A stretch of 64,000 nt of DNA from an uncultured Oscillospiraceae bacterium (GTDB lineage Bacteria; Bacillota; Clostridia; Oscillospirales; Oscillospiraceae). The DNA lies in NCBI GenBank assembly GCA_934646005.1, contig CAKUED010000012.1:1-64000 (forward strand), in the 5' to 3' direction. The notes under the pieces were generated by a model, which saw nothing but the letters and a program-made list of their open reading frames with translations, ran no database searches and was not told the DNA's origin. Made by a program: the position numbers and the translations under genes. Shown in pieces: positions 8,277 through 16,851 of this stretch. Position 1 is the stretch's first letter. Every line of letters starts with the position of its first letter.

Positions 8277-9095
8277 ATGCAGTTGGTGAAAGAAAAGCAG
8301 GACCTGACGTATTTATCGTGGTCTGTTTATCGCAATTCGTCCGGAACCGCCGGTTCTTTTCTGAAAGCGTACTCCGAACTTGGCGGTAAGAAGACTTACT
8401 ATAAGCTGTCAAACTTTGATAAAGCGCGCGGCATCGTTGGACATGAGTGTGTGAACGAGCTGATTGTTGACCGGCTGCTGACGATACTGGGAATTCCGCA
8501 TTTGGCGTACCAGTTGATTCACGCAGATGTGGCCGTAGACGGAAGAACACATGAAGTATATCTCTGTGCGTCGGAGGATTTCAAGGCAAAGAGCGAATCG
8601 AAGATCGCGCTGGATGCCTACAAGGAGCTGGAGGCTTTGCCGGATGAGTCTGCATTGGAGTTTTGCACCCGCAGGGGCTGGGAAGACTATATTTATCAGA
8701 TGCTCGTTGTGGATTACCTGATCCTGAACCGGGACCGCCACGGCGCTAATATCGAGGTGCTGCGCAACAGCAGGAAGAAGACCGTTCGTCTGGCTCCCCT
8801 GTTTGACCACGGACTTTCGCTTCTTTGCAGCTGTCCCGATGATGCTGCGGCGGTAAAATTCGATGTGATGGCTGATAAGCCCTGCAACAACTATATTGGT
8901 TCGAAGTCCACATGGGATAACCTGCGTATCATTCCGAAGGACAAAACGCCGGAGCTGACGCCGCTTCACGAGAGTGACAGGCAAGTCCTGTTGGAAGGAC
9001 TGGACGGAGTGATCTCTCAGACGCTTCAGGATAAAATCTGGGAAATGATCTGGAAAAGGTGGTGCGCATATGAAGATTTTTGCCATTCGAGATGA
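8277..9095 (+). CDS. small HipA-like kinase, candidate toxin
   Basis: The 272-residue protein keeps the HipA kinase core. It has a Lys in YYKLSNFD (K43), a catalytic loop NRDRHGANIEVL with D153 and N158, and a metal-binding LFDHGLSL with D177. It is much shorter than E. coli HipA (440 residues) and has no N-subdomain-1, like split or minimal HipT-type kinases. The ATG at 8277 lies behind AGGTGAAGG; a GTG at 8265 is possible but has no spacing for that site. The downstream HTH gene overlaps by 26 bases, so the two are co-translated. The operators upstream support a kinase-type toxin-antitoxin pair. The target protein is unknown. Confidence 0.72.
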   Translation: MQLVKEKQDLTYLSWSVYRNSSGTAGSFLKAYSELGGKKTYYKLSNFDKARGIVGHECVNELIVDRLLTILGIPHLAYQLIHADVAVDGRTHEVYLCASEDFKAKSESKIALDAYKELEALPDESALEFCTRRGWEDYIYQMLVVDYLILNRDRHGANIEVLRNSRKKTVRLAPLFDHGLSLLCSCPDDAAAVKFDVMADKPCNNYIGSKSTWDNLRIIPKDKTPELTPLHESDRQVLLEGLDGVISQTLQDKIWEMIWKRWCAYEDFCHSR

Positions 9096-9885
9096 ATCAG
9101 CGCAGGAGCAGAAGAATCTGGCGTATCTCCTGTACTATGAGCAGGAAAAGCGGTTCTACATTGAGCTGCCGGAAAACGCGGACGCATGGGAGACACCACT
9201 GCTGCTGGATTCCTTCGTGAAACGTAGGGAGACCACCGTCAATTCATATTGGAGCAAAATCTGGGTGGAGCAGCGGATTGTTCCGCCTGACCGTCAGAAC
9301 ATCGGAGAGATTCTGCGCGACAATCATCTGAAGGAATACGATGAGTACGAGCTATTGATGTTGGCAATGGGGCGATGCGCGCAGGACGATTACTACCTCG
9401 TTCCCATTGACGAAAAAGAACTGCCAGAAGAAATTATGAAGCGCTTTTCCAAGAGAATTGAAGATGTGCTGCCGCTGGAGGATCATTGCCTGCTGGTGTT
9501 TTTCCGGGATGGCGCAGTGAAGAAGTGCGATTTGCAGAAGCACTTTGAAAAGACGAAGGCGTTTCAGATTCTTCTCAAGAAGCCGGACTATTTTCAGCAT
9601 GTGCAGATGCAGACGGGCGGATACGGCGTTGCTTGGGATGTGAACATGACTGTTTCGGATGCGATGCTCTATCGGATCGGCAAAAGCGTTCCTCTGACGG
9701 CGGCTGATTTCCGGAACTTTGCCGCACACAGAGTCATCAACGCAGCGGAAGCGGCGGAGATCTTGGGCTGCTCCCGGCAGAATATCATTGACCTGACAAA
9801 GCGTGGGAAGCTCCATCCGATCAAAGCGTCGGAAAAGAGTACGCTGTATCTCAAAAGTGAGATCCTGAAACGGAATTGGCAGTGA
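9070..9885 (+). CDS. DUF2442-like plus HTH protein, candidate antitoxin and repressor
   Basis: The 271-residue protein has three parts. The first is an N-terminal domain (1-140) I do not recognise. The second is a middle segment (about 145-215) with DUF2442-like features (VFFRDGAVKKCDL, then a Trp-containing strand and LYRIGKSVPL). The third is a C-terminal excisionase/MerR-type HTH (about 222-270: AAEAAEILGCSRQNIIDL, then KRGKLHPIK). Its start overlaps the kinase gene by 26 bases. The HTH makes it the natural binder of the twin palindromes upstream. DUF2442 proteins are known as antitoxin-like partners of other toxins; pairing with a HipA-like kinase is unusual as far as I know. Confidence 0.62.
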   Translation: MKIFAIRDESAQEQKNLAYLLYYEQEKRFYIELPENADAWETPLLLDSFVKRRETTVNSYWSKIWVEQRIVPPDRQNIGEILRDNHLKEYDEYELLMLAMGRCAQDDYYLVPIDEKELPEEIMKRFSKRIEDVLPLEDHCLLVFFRDGAVKKCDLQKHFEKTKAFQILLKKPDYFQHVQMQTGGYGVAWDVNMTVSDAMLYRIGKSVPLTAADFRNFAAHRVINAAEAAEILGCSRQNIIDLTKRGKLHPIKASEKSTLYLKSEILKRNWQ

Positions 9886-9894
9886 ATAAAAGAT

Positions 9895-9932
9895 ATATCC
9901 CTTTACACCATTCAAATGGCGTAAAGGGATAT
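9895..9932 (+). terminator. terminator of the kinase/HTH operon
   Basis: ATATCCCTTTACaCC and GGcGTAAAGGGATAT form a long hairpin ten bases after the stop. Confidence 0.75.
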
Positions 9933-10331
9933 AAAGTTTTTGGGGTAGGTGATATACTGCTAGGTGGTAACTTTCAATAAAAATTCTAGGATGGCCTGCA
10001 TATGCAATCCATGTTTCCAAGTTTTTCTCGAAGAGCGTCTGGAAAGTTTAGGTTGTAAATATTGCGTTTAAACACTGCTGGGAATTCTGTGGCGGTTCTA
10101 TTTTTGCCTGACGAATGGTCGGAAACAAAGCAAACGGCCAATGACGGACTTATAAGGATTTGTAAGAATTTGTAACTGTTACAGACGGATATTATTCCAG
10201 TGGCTTATATTGGGTCACGTCAAAAGGCGGATTTCGCTATCTTTAAACCAATTATTCTCCATAGCGGTTGATTTTACTGCTTTGCAGTCTTGCGTATATG
10301 CCAAAAGGCAGGACCGCATAAGAACGCAAGA
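9933..10331. other. gene-free stretch before the LacI locus
   Basis: I find no convincing protein frame here. A frame of about 70 codons from 10210 has no ribosome site and a composition unlike a protein. It could hold a decayed gene or a small RNA ending at the strong terminator at 10332-10362, but I cannot support either. Confidence 0.3.
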
Positions 10332-10362
10332 GGACTCCCCGGTAAGCCGGGGAGTCCTTTTT
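10332..10362 (+). terminator. strong stand-alone terminator
   Basis: GGACTCCCCGG-taag-CCGGGGAGTCC followed by TTTTT is a textbook rho-independent terminator. No gene ends just before it, so it may close an unannotated transcript from the preceding 400 bases. Confidence 0.85.
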
Positions 10363-10462
10363 ATGCTCTGCGGCTTCCAATTAAGGAGCGCTGGAGGACG
10401 CACCGTCAAAAAACCGGCAAAATAAACGAAAATTTTATACAGAATTTGGCGAATAATCCCGA

Positions 10463-10522
10463 TTGACACGAATCGAATACTGATGTATCATCGATATAAA
10501 CGATTACGCAAACGTTTATATC
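10463..10522 (+). promoter_or_regulatory. promoter and LacI-type operator of the LacI regulator gene
   Basis: TTGACA (10463-10468) and TATCAT (10486-10491) have the ideal 17-base spacing. Right after the -10 lies a palindrome, GATATAAACG (10493-10502) / CGTTTATATC (10513-10522). Its ACG/CGT centre-flanking bases fit LacI-family operators. I infer autoregulation. Confidence 0.8.
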
Positions 10523-10540
10523 GCACATTTGGAGGGAATC

Positions 10541-11542
10541 ATGGCTGTCACGATCAAAGATGTAGCGGCTGCTGCCGGCGTTTCGACCGCTACCGTGTCG
10601 CACGTATTCAATGCCACCCGTGTCGTTATCCCGGAGACCGCCGCACGCGTACGCGCCGCCGCTGAAAAGCTCGGATACGTCCCGAGCGTCAACGCCAGCA
10701 GCCTGCGCAGCAACCGCTCGAAGCGGATCGGCTTTCTCGTGCCGTCGATCGCGTCGTTCTTCTCGGTGGACATTCTCGACGCTGTGGAGCAGGTGCTGCT
10801 GCAAAACGGCTATCAGATGGTATTCGGCTGCTCGCATGAATGCCTGGAGCGTGAAAAGGAACAGATCGACTACTTTAACTATCAGCAGATCGACGGGCTT
10901 CTGATGTTCCCCGCGCCGGGTGACCATCACTATCTGGACGAACTGCCGCGCGAGTACCCCATCGTCTTTCTGGACCGCACCGCCGACGGCTGCGTGCGCG
11001 ACACCGTAACGGGCGAGGATTACGCGGCGACGTACCGCGCCACGGCGCAGATGATCGAGGAGGGGCACACCCGCATCGGCGTCATCAACGGTCTTGCGGG
11101 CATCAGCTCGCTGACAGAGCGCCTGCGCGGCTACTGCCAGGCGATGCAGGATCACGGTCTGCCCATCGACGAGGCGATGATCCAGAACGGCGGCTCGACC
11201 GCGAACGGCGGCTACGCCGCGACCGAATGCCTGCTCAAAAACGAGGGCATCACCGCCATCCTCACGCTCACGCGCTCCATGGCGCTGGGCAGTATGCAGT
11301 ATCTCAACGCACATAAAATCGCCATTCCGCAGCAGATCGCGCTGCTTTGCTTCGGCGACGATGAATGGTCCTCCGTGACCAATCCGCCGCTTTCCACCAT
11401 GCGCCACCCCATGTTTGAGATGGGGCAGACGGCAGCGAAGATCCTGCTGGAGCGCATTGCGGAAAACGCCGCCGGCAGCAGCAAAAAGCCGTATGAGACA
11501 TACCGGCTGCCGATCGAGCTGATCCGGCGCGAATCGTTCTGA
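10541..11542 (+). CDS. LacI-family transcriptional regulator
   Basis: The 333-residue protein has the LacI HTH and hinge at 1-60 (TIKDVAAAAGVSTATVSHV) followed by a periplasmic-binding-protein-like effector domain (IGFLVPSIASFFSVDILDAV onward). I chose ATG 10541 because GGAGGG lies six bases upstream; an in-frame TTG at 10529 has none. The gene precedes the LIV-type importer on the same strand, which it probably controls, although LacI proteins more often sense sugars. The effector is unknown. Confidence 0.85.
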   Translation: MAVTIKDVAAAAGVSTATVSHVFNATRVVIPETAARVRAAAEKLGYVPSVNASSLRSNRSKRIGFLVPSIASFFSVDILDAVEQVLLQNGYQMVFGCSHECLEREKEQIDYFNYQQIDGLLMFPAPGDHHYLDELPREYPIVFLDRTADGCVRDTVTGEDYAATYRATAQMIEEGHTRIGVINGLAGISSLTERLRGYCQAMQDHGLPIDEAMIQNGGSTANGGYAATECLLKNEGITAILTLTRSMALGSMQYLNAHKIAIPQQIALLCFGDDEWSSVTNPPLSTMRHPMFEMGQTAAKILLERIAENAAGSSKKPYETYRLPIELIRRESF

Positions 11543-11641
11543 CCGCGTCTGTTTATGGATAGTCCATCCGGGGCAGGGCCCGCTTCCGGGTGTATTATGA
11601 ACCGTAGATCCACACACAAAATCATCATGAAGGAGCAGAAA

Positions 11642-12775
11642 ATGAAAAGAACAATTGCAATCGCATTGCTGTTGGTGCTCGTCATCGGCATTCTCGGCGG
11701 CTGCGTGGCAAAATCCGAGGCAAAGTCGGACGGTCCGATCAAGATCGGCGTCCTCGCCCCGATCACCGGCGCAAACGCCGAGCACGGCAAGAGCTATCAG
11801 GTCGCAACGAACATGGCAGTCCGCGAGATCAACGCCGCCGGCGGCATCAACGGGCGGGAGCTGGAGCTGATCTTTAAGGATTCCGAGAGCGACCAGCAGA
11901 CCACCGCGGACATGGCGAGCAGCCTCGCCGAGGACGACAGCATTCTGGCGATCCTGGGCGAGTTCTCCTCCGGCTGCTCAATGGCGGCAGCGCCCATCGC
12001 GGACGAGGCAAAGATCACCCTCCTCTCCCCGACCGCTTCGGCGGCAGACTTCGCACCCATGAGCGAGTACGCGTTCTCCATCGCCGGCCGGCAGGACAGC
12101 GAAGCGCCCTGTATGGCGAAAACCGGCGTGAAGGAATACTTCGGCGCGTCGAGCGTCGGCATTCTGTACCTGAACAACGACTGGGGCGTCAACTCTCTGA
12201 AGTATTTTGAGGACACCGCCAGCCAGATCGGTCTGACCATCACGGCAAAGGAAGGCTACGCCGAGGGCGAGAGCGATTTCTCCGCGATCCTCAGTAAGGT
12301 CCGCAGCAGCGACCCCGAGTGCCTAGTCATCGTCGATCAGCTTCCGACCAAGGTCCTCAACCAGCTCGCGCAGACCGACTGGGACGTGAAGGTCGCCTGC
12401 CTCGGATGCAGCACGTCGCAGCAGATCATCGAGCTCTGCGGCGAAGCGGCGGAAGGCATCATCGTGACCTCGTCCGTGTTCTACTCCGACGAAGAGCCCG
12501 CGACCAAGGAATTTGCGGACAAGTTTGAGGCAGAGGCGGGCTTCTCCCCCATGGCGATGGCGGCGTATGAATATGACGCGGTGTACGTCCTGTCTGAGGC
12601 GCTCAAGGCGTGCGGCAGCGACCTCACCCGCCAGAACATCCGCGACAATCTGGCAAAGGTCAGCGGCACATACCTCAGCGGTCCGATCAAGTTTGAGGCA
12701 CAGGGCGATATTTACCGCAGCTACATGATCTGTCAGATCGAAAACGGCGCGTTCGTCGTGAAGGTCGGCTTCTGA
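11642..12775 (+). CDS. LIV-type ABC transporter substrate-binding lipoprotein
   Basis: The 377-residue protein opens with a lipoprotein signal (KRTIAIALLLVLVIGILGGC, Cys20 lipidated). A type I periplasmic-binding fold of the Leu/Ile/Val family follows, with IKIGVLAPITGANAEHGKSY near the start. It would capture a branched-chain amino acid or similar small ligand at the cell surface and hand it to the permeases encoded next. The ATG has AAGGAG seven bases upstream. A terminator-like hairpin follows the gene, so it may be made in excess over the membrane parts. Confidence 0.88.
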   Translation: MKRTIAIALLLVLVIGILGGCVAKSEAKSDGPIKIGVLAPITGANAEHGKSYQVATNMAVREINAAGGINGRELELIFKDSESDQQTTADMASSLAEDDSILAILGEFSSGCSMAAAPIADEAKITLLSPTASAADFAPMSEYAFSIAGRQDSEAPCMAKTGVKEYFGASSVGILYLNNDWGVNSLKYFEDTASQIGLTITAKEGYAEGESDFSAILSKVRSSDPECLVIVDQLPTKVLNQLAQTDWDVKVACLGCSTSQQIIELCGEAAEGIIVTSSVFYSDEEPATKEFADKFEAEAGFSPMAMAAYEYDAVYVLSEALKACGSDLTRQNIRDNLAKVSGTYLSGPIKFEAQGDIYRSYMICQIENGAFVVKVGF

Positions 12776-12795
12776 TCATCGATCGATCCCATAAA

Positions 12796-12851
12796 AGATG
12801 GAGTCTTTCACTCACGGCGGAATGAAAGACTCCATTCTTTTTCCCGCGTAC
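12796..12851 (+). terminator. hairpin between the binding protein and permease genes
   Basis: ATGGAGTCTTTCA and TGAAAGACTCCAT pair perfectly and are followed by TCTTTTT. Partial termination here would lower expression of the downstream membrane and ATPase genes relative to the binding protein. Confidence 0.8.
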
Positions 12852-12885
12852 CAGATCACACTTGCGTAACTTGAAAGGAGAAAGA

Positions 12886-13761
12886 ATGGAGTATCTGTTT
12901 TTGCAGCTCATCAACGGGCTGTGTCAGGGCGCGATCTACGCACTGATGGCGATAGGCTACTCCACCGTTGTGGGCGTGACCGGCATGGTCAGCTTTACAT
13001 ATGGCGAAGTTTTGATGTTGGGGGCGTTCGCCTCGTTTTACGCGTTCGACCTGTTCGGCGCAAATCTCCTCGTCGCCATCCCGGTGAGCTTCCTCGCCTC
13101 GGCGCTCGTCGGCGCGGGCATCTACAAGCTCTGCTATGAGCGTTTTTTCAAAGCCAACCGCAATATTTCCATGATGTGCACGGTCGGCTTCAGCATGATT
13201 GCCAAAAATCTGGCGCAGATCGTATTCGGTGCGGAGCAGAAGCCTCTGCTGAACGTCATCAATAACCGCGTGTTCACCATCGGCGTGGTGCAGATCTCGC
13301 TTATTCAGATCATGATCCTGGTGATCGTGATCGTACTCTCGGCGCTGCTTGCCGTCTGCTTTAACAAGACGCGCTGGGGCATTTCGCTGCGCGCGGTCAA
13401 TCAGGACAAGGACGCGGCGTACATGGTCGGCATCAACGTGCGCAAAACGGCGATGCTCGGCAACTGCCTCGGCTGCGGGCTCGGCGGCGTAGCGGGCATC
13501 CTGCTGGCGATCTACTATCAGAGTCTCGTCGCCACGATGGGCTCGTCCTACGGCATCAAGGCGTTTTTGTCGGCTGTGCTCGGCGGACTGACGGACGTGG
13601 GCATGGCTGCCGTGGGCGGCTTCTGCATCGGCGTGATCGAAAATATCGGCATCACCTTCTCCAGCGCGAACTTCCGCGACGCGTTCGCGTTTTTGTTCCT
13701 GCTGATCGTGCTGCTGATCCGCCCGCAGGGATTCGTGAAGAAAAAAGGAGCGCGCCCATGA
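12886..13761 (+). CDS. livH: LIV-type ABC transporter permease LivH
   Basis: The 291-residue, highly hydrophobic protein has the LivH pattern of about eight membrane helices. The N-terminus is QLINGLCQGAIYALMAIGYS and the loop RAVNQDKDAAYMVGI contacts the ATPase. ATG 12886 is preceded by AAAGGAG. The stop overlaps the livM start (GCCCATGA). Confidence 0.92.
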   Translation: MEYLFLQLINGLCQGAIYALMAIGYSTVVGVTGMVSFTYGEVLMLGAFASFYAFDLFGANLLVAIPVSFLASALVGAGIYKLCYERFFKANRNISMMCTVGFSMIAKNLAQIVFGAEQKPLLNVINNRVFTIGVVQISLIQIMILVIVIVLSALLAVCFNKTRWGISLRAVNQDKDAAYMVGINVRKTAMLGNCLGCGLGGVAGILLAIYYQSLVATMGSSYGIKAFLSAVLGGLTDVGMAAVGGFCIGVIENIGITFSSANFRDAFAFLFLLIVLLIRPQGFVKKKGARP

Positions 13762-14792
13762 GAAAGAATGACACGTTACAGCTCACAAAGCTCCGGGCGT
13801 TTACCGCGCAGCACCGCACGCTGGTGCTCGCGCTCGTACTGGCGCTCGTCGCCGCCGTTCCGCTGGTGGGCATCAAATCCTCCACCATCCGCATTCTGTG
13901 CCGCATTCTGATGTACTGCACGCTGGCGGGATCGCTGAATGTCATCAACGGCTACACCGGCATGGGCTGCATCGGCTACGCGGGCTTCTTTGCCGTCGGC
14001 GCATACACCATGGCGATTTTGTCCACGAAGCTGGGCTGGAGCTTTTGGCTCATCCTGCCGCTGGCGGGACTTCTGACGGCGGCGGTCGGCGTGCTCATCT
14101 GCGCGCCCACCTTGAAAATGAAGGGCATTTACCTCTCGCTCATCACGCTGGGCGCGTCGGAGACGATCCGCATTCTCGCGCTCAACTGGACGGAGCTGAC
14201 CGGCGGTCCTTACGGCATCAAAAATATCCCGCGCCCCACGCTGTTCGGCTACGTCATCAAGCGCCCGGAGGAGTTTTACTATATGTTCCTCCTGATCGGG
14301 CTGCTGTTCCTGTTCGTCACGGCGCGTACGCTTAAATCGCGCGTCGGACGCGCGTGGATCTCCATCCGCGAGGATGAGCTGGCGGCGCGCTCGCTGGGCG
14401 TGAATCTCAAAACATATAAAATGGTCAACTTCGCCTACGCGACGTTCTGGGCGGGGCTGATCGGCGCGATGTACGCGGCCTACCTGCAATACATCGATTC
14501 GTCCGCATTCAACACGGACGAGGGCTTCAACATTCTGTCCATGGTCATCATCGGCGGGCAGGGCACGCTGGTCGGACCGATTATCGGCTCGGTCATCGTG
14601 AATTTCCTGACCGAGGCGCTGCGCAGCATCGGGCAGTGGCGCTATGTTGCCTACGGCGCGCTCATCATCGCCATGATGTGGTGGCGTCCGCAGGGGCTTG
14701 CCGGGGCGTCGAACAGCGTGCTTGCCGGCAGCAAGCTGCGCAAGCAGAAGCAGAAGCAGAAGCAGGAGCAGGAAGAGGAGGATACAGAATGA
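13758..14792 (+). CDS. livM: LIV-type ABC transporter permease LivM
   Basis: The 344-residue membrane protein is the second permease. NGYTGMGCIGYAGFFAVGAY and the coupling loop ISIREDELAARSLGVN are LivM hallmarks. It ends in an odd cytoplasmic tail of alternating Lys/Gln then Glu (about 328-344), probably from a CAGAAG codon repeat. It overlaps livH by four bases and livG by four bases (ATGA), so the four transporter genes are translationally coupled. Confidence 0.92.
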   Translation: MRKNDTLQLTKLRAFTAQHRTLVLALVLALVAAVPLVGIKSSTIRILCRILMYCTLAGSLNVINGYTGMGCIGYAGFFAVGAYTMAILSTKLGWSFWLILPLAGLLTAAVGVLICAPTLKMKGIYLSLITLGASETIRILALNWTELTGGPYGIKNIPRPTLFGYVIKRPEEFYYMFLLIGLLFLFVTARTLKSRVGRAWISIREDELAARSLGVNLKTYKMVNFAYATFWAGLIGAMYAAYLQYIDSSAFNTDEGFNILSMVIIGGQGTLVGPIIGSVIVNFLTEALRSIGQWRYVAYGALIIAMMWWRPQGLAGASNSVLAGSKLRKQKQKQKQEQEEEDTE

Positions 14793-15586
14793 GCGAGATT
14801 TTACGGGCAGAGCAGCTCAGTATGTATTTCGGCGGTCTCAAGGCGGTACAGAACGTGGATTTCACGGTACAACAGGGGAAAATTCAGGGCATCATCGGTC
14901 CGAACGGCGCTGGAAAAACGACCTTCTTCAATATGTGCTCCGGCATTTACAAGCCGACGATCGGCAGGATCTTCTTTGACGGCGAGGACATCACAGGGCA
15001 GTCCCCCGAGACGATCTGCCGCAAGGGGCTTGCCCGGACGTTCCAGTCCACGCAGCTTTTCAAGTACATGACCGTGCTGGAAAACGTCAAGATCGGCTGC
15101 CACATCGGCACGCACGGCAATCTGTTCGACTCCATCCTGCACACAAAGCGCTACCGCGAGGACGAGCGCTACGCGCAGGAGCACAGCGCGCAGATCATCC
15201 ATGAAGCGGGGCTGGATCAGTATATGGACCAGATGGCGGGCAATCTCGCCTACGGCATCCAGCGGCGCGTCGAGATCACCCGCGCGCTGGCGACCGACCC
15301 GAAGCTCCTGCTGCTGGACGAGCCGGCTGCCGGTATGAACCCGAACGAAACGCGGCAGCTCATGGAGTTCATCCTGACGCTCAAGGACAAGGGCTACACC
15401 ATTTTGCTCATTGAGCACGACATGAAATTCGTCATGAACTGCTGCGACCACATCATGGTCCTGAACTTCGGCAAAAAGCTCTGCGAGGGCACGCCCGCGC
15501 AGGTGCGCGAAAACCGCGAGGTGCAGGAGGCGTATTTCGGCTCCGGCGTTTTGATGGAGGAGGTGCGAAACGATGCTGAAAATTGA
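14789..15586 (+). CDS. livG: LIV-type ABC transporter ATPase LivG
   Basis: The 265-residue ATPase has Walker A GPNGAGKT (37-44), Walker B LLLLDEPAAG and the H-loop LLIEHDM. The LivG-type long insert after the Q-loop (GRIFFDGEDITGQSPETICR) is present. ATG 14789 overlaps the livM stop, and livF begins inside its last codons. Confidence 0.92.
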   Translation: MSEILRAEQLSMYFGGLKAVQNVDFTVQQGKIQGIIGPNGAGKTTFFNMCSGIYKPTIGRIFFDGEDITGQSPETICRKGLARTFQSTQLFKYMTVLENVKIGCHIGTHGNLFDSILHTKRYREDERYAQEHSAQIIHEAGLDQYMDQMAGNLAYGIQRRVEITRALATDPKLLLLDEPAAGMNPNETRQLMEFILTLKDKGYTILLIEHDMKFVMNCCDHIMVLNFGKKLCEGTPAQVRENREVQEAYFGSGVLMEEVRNDAEN

Positions 15587-16283
15587 GGATCTCCATCTGC
15601 ATTATGGGCATATCACCGCGCTGCGCGGCGTATCGCTGGAGGTCTCGAAGGGCGAGATCGTCACCCTCATCGGCAGCAACGGCGCGGGCAAGACGTCGCT
15701 GCTGAACGCGGTGTCCGGACTGGCGGCAAAAGCCGGCGGCAGCGTGACGTTCTGCGGCAGGGACATCACGCAGGAAAAGCCCGAGCGGATCGTGCAGAGC
15801 GGCATCAGCCACATCCCCGAGGGGCGAAAAATTTTCCCCGCGCTCACGGTCTATGAAAACCTCATCACCGGCACATTCGGCAACAAATCGCTCACCAAAA
15901 AGCAGATCAAGCAGCTCATCGAAGAGAATTTTGAGCTGTTCCCACGTCTGAAGGAGCGCATCCGGCAGAACGGCGGCAGCCTCTCCGGCGGCGAGCAGCA
16001 GATGCTGGCGATCGCGCGCGGGCTGATGATGAACCCGTCGCTCGTGATGCTCGACGAGCCGTCGCTCGGTCTTGCGCCAATCATCGTGGAAGAAATTTTC
16101 TCGCTCATCCGCCGCATCCGCGAGCAGGGCAAGACCGTCCTGCTCATCGAGCAGAACGCGACGATGGCGCTGTCCGTCGCCGACAAGGGCTATGTGATGG
16201 AAAACGGACGCATCGTGCTCAGCGGCAAGGGTTCGGACCTTCTGCGTGACCCGGAGGTCAAGAAGAGCTACCTCGGCGGCTGA
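15573..16283 (+). CDS. livF: LIV-type ABC transporter ATPase LivF
   Basis: The 236-residue ATPase has Walker A GSNGAGKT, the signature SLSGGEQQMLAIARGLM, Walker B LVMLDEPSLGLAP and the LivF-type ending (VMENGRIVLSGKG). It pairs with LivG to power import. The start overlaps livG by 14 bases. The next gene follows after 52 bases, with its own ribosome site, and is probably in the same operon. Confidence 0.92.
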   Translation: MLKIEDLHLHYGHITALRGVSLEVSKGEIVTLIGSNGAGKTSLLNAVSGLAAKAGGSVTFCGRDITQEKPERIVQSGISHIPEGRKIFPALTVYENLITGTFGNKSLTKKQIKQLIEENFELFPRLKERIRQNGGSLSGGEQQMLAIARGLMMNPSLVMLDEPSLGLAPIIVEEIFSLIRRIREQGKTVLLIEQNATMALSVADKGYVMENGRIVLSGKGSDLLRDPEVKKSYLGG

Positions 16284-16335
16284 GCCGCCAACCAACACAC
16301 CAAACCTGTTTTAGATTTAGATAAGGAGAACAAAA

Positions 16336-16851
16336 ATGTCTGTAAGTGAACACGCATATGACCGCAACAGAACCTGGACGACGGCGGAGGTCCGCCCCGT
16401 GATCGAAACCTGCATCCGTGAGCGCGCCATGTACCTCGGCTGTATGTACAAGGTCATGCCGAAGGAGCTGTTTGACCTGTACGCCAAGCGCGCCATGTGG
16501 GAATACGGCAAGCTGAGAAAGTGGACCGGCCCGCAGAACGAGCCGCAGACCATGGTCGATTTCCTCGGACCGGCGATCGAGTCCATCGGCTCGACCATCG
16601 GGCGCGGCATCGTGGACAGCGTCGATTCCGAGCGCGCCGTGCTGACGTACAAGGACGGCTGCGCGCTTGCCGACGGCTGGCGCGAAATGGGGCTCTCCGA
16701 CGAAGAGGTCGATTACCTCTGCAAGGTCGCCTGCTACTGCGACATGGGTCAGGCAGACGGCTTCGGGCTCGATTGTAGCTTTGACTGCACGATGACCGAG
16801 CCCGGCTGCGACATCTGCCGGATGATCCTCACGCGCAGAAATGCCGAATAA
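16336..16851 (+). CDS. probable L-2-amino-thiazoline-4-carboxylate hydrolase family protein
   Basis: The 171-residue protein resembles the ATC hydrolase family (PF14196): a helical N-terminus, then a Cys/His-poor core ending in CDMGQADGFGLDCSFDCTMTE and CDICRMIL. Characterised members open the ring of ATC on the way to L-cysteine. The gene overlaps the start of the cysteine desulfidase gene, which would make a short path from a thiazoline or cysteine derivative to pyruvate, ammonia and sulfide. The ATG has AAGGAG upstream. I recognise the family from memory of its general pattern, so the substrate is tentative. Confidence 0.5.
   Translation: MSVSEHAYDRNRTWTTAEVRPVIETCIRERAMYLGCMYKVMPKELFDLYAKRAMWEYGKLRKWTGPQNEPQTMVDFLGPAIESIGSTIGRGIVDSVDSERAVLTYKDGCALADGWREMGLSDEEVDYLCKVACYCDMGQADGFGLDCSFDCTMTEPGCDICRMILTRRNAE

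Noticed and set aside
9933..10500. A small RNA or CRISPR-like repeat before the LacI gene
   Set aside because: There is a good terminator at 10332-10362 but no recognisable promoter, repeat series or known RNA fold in front of it.
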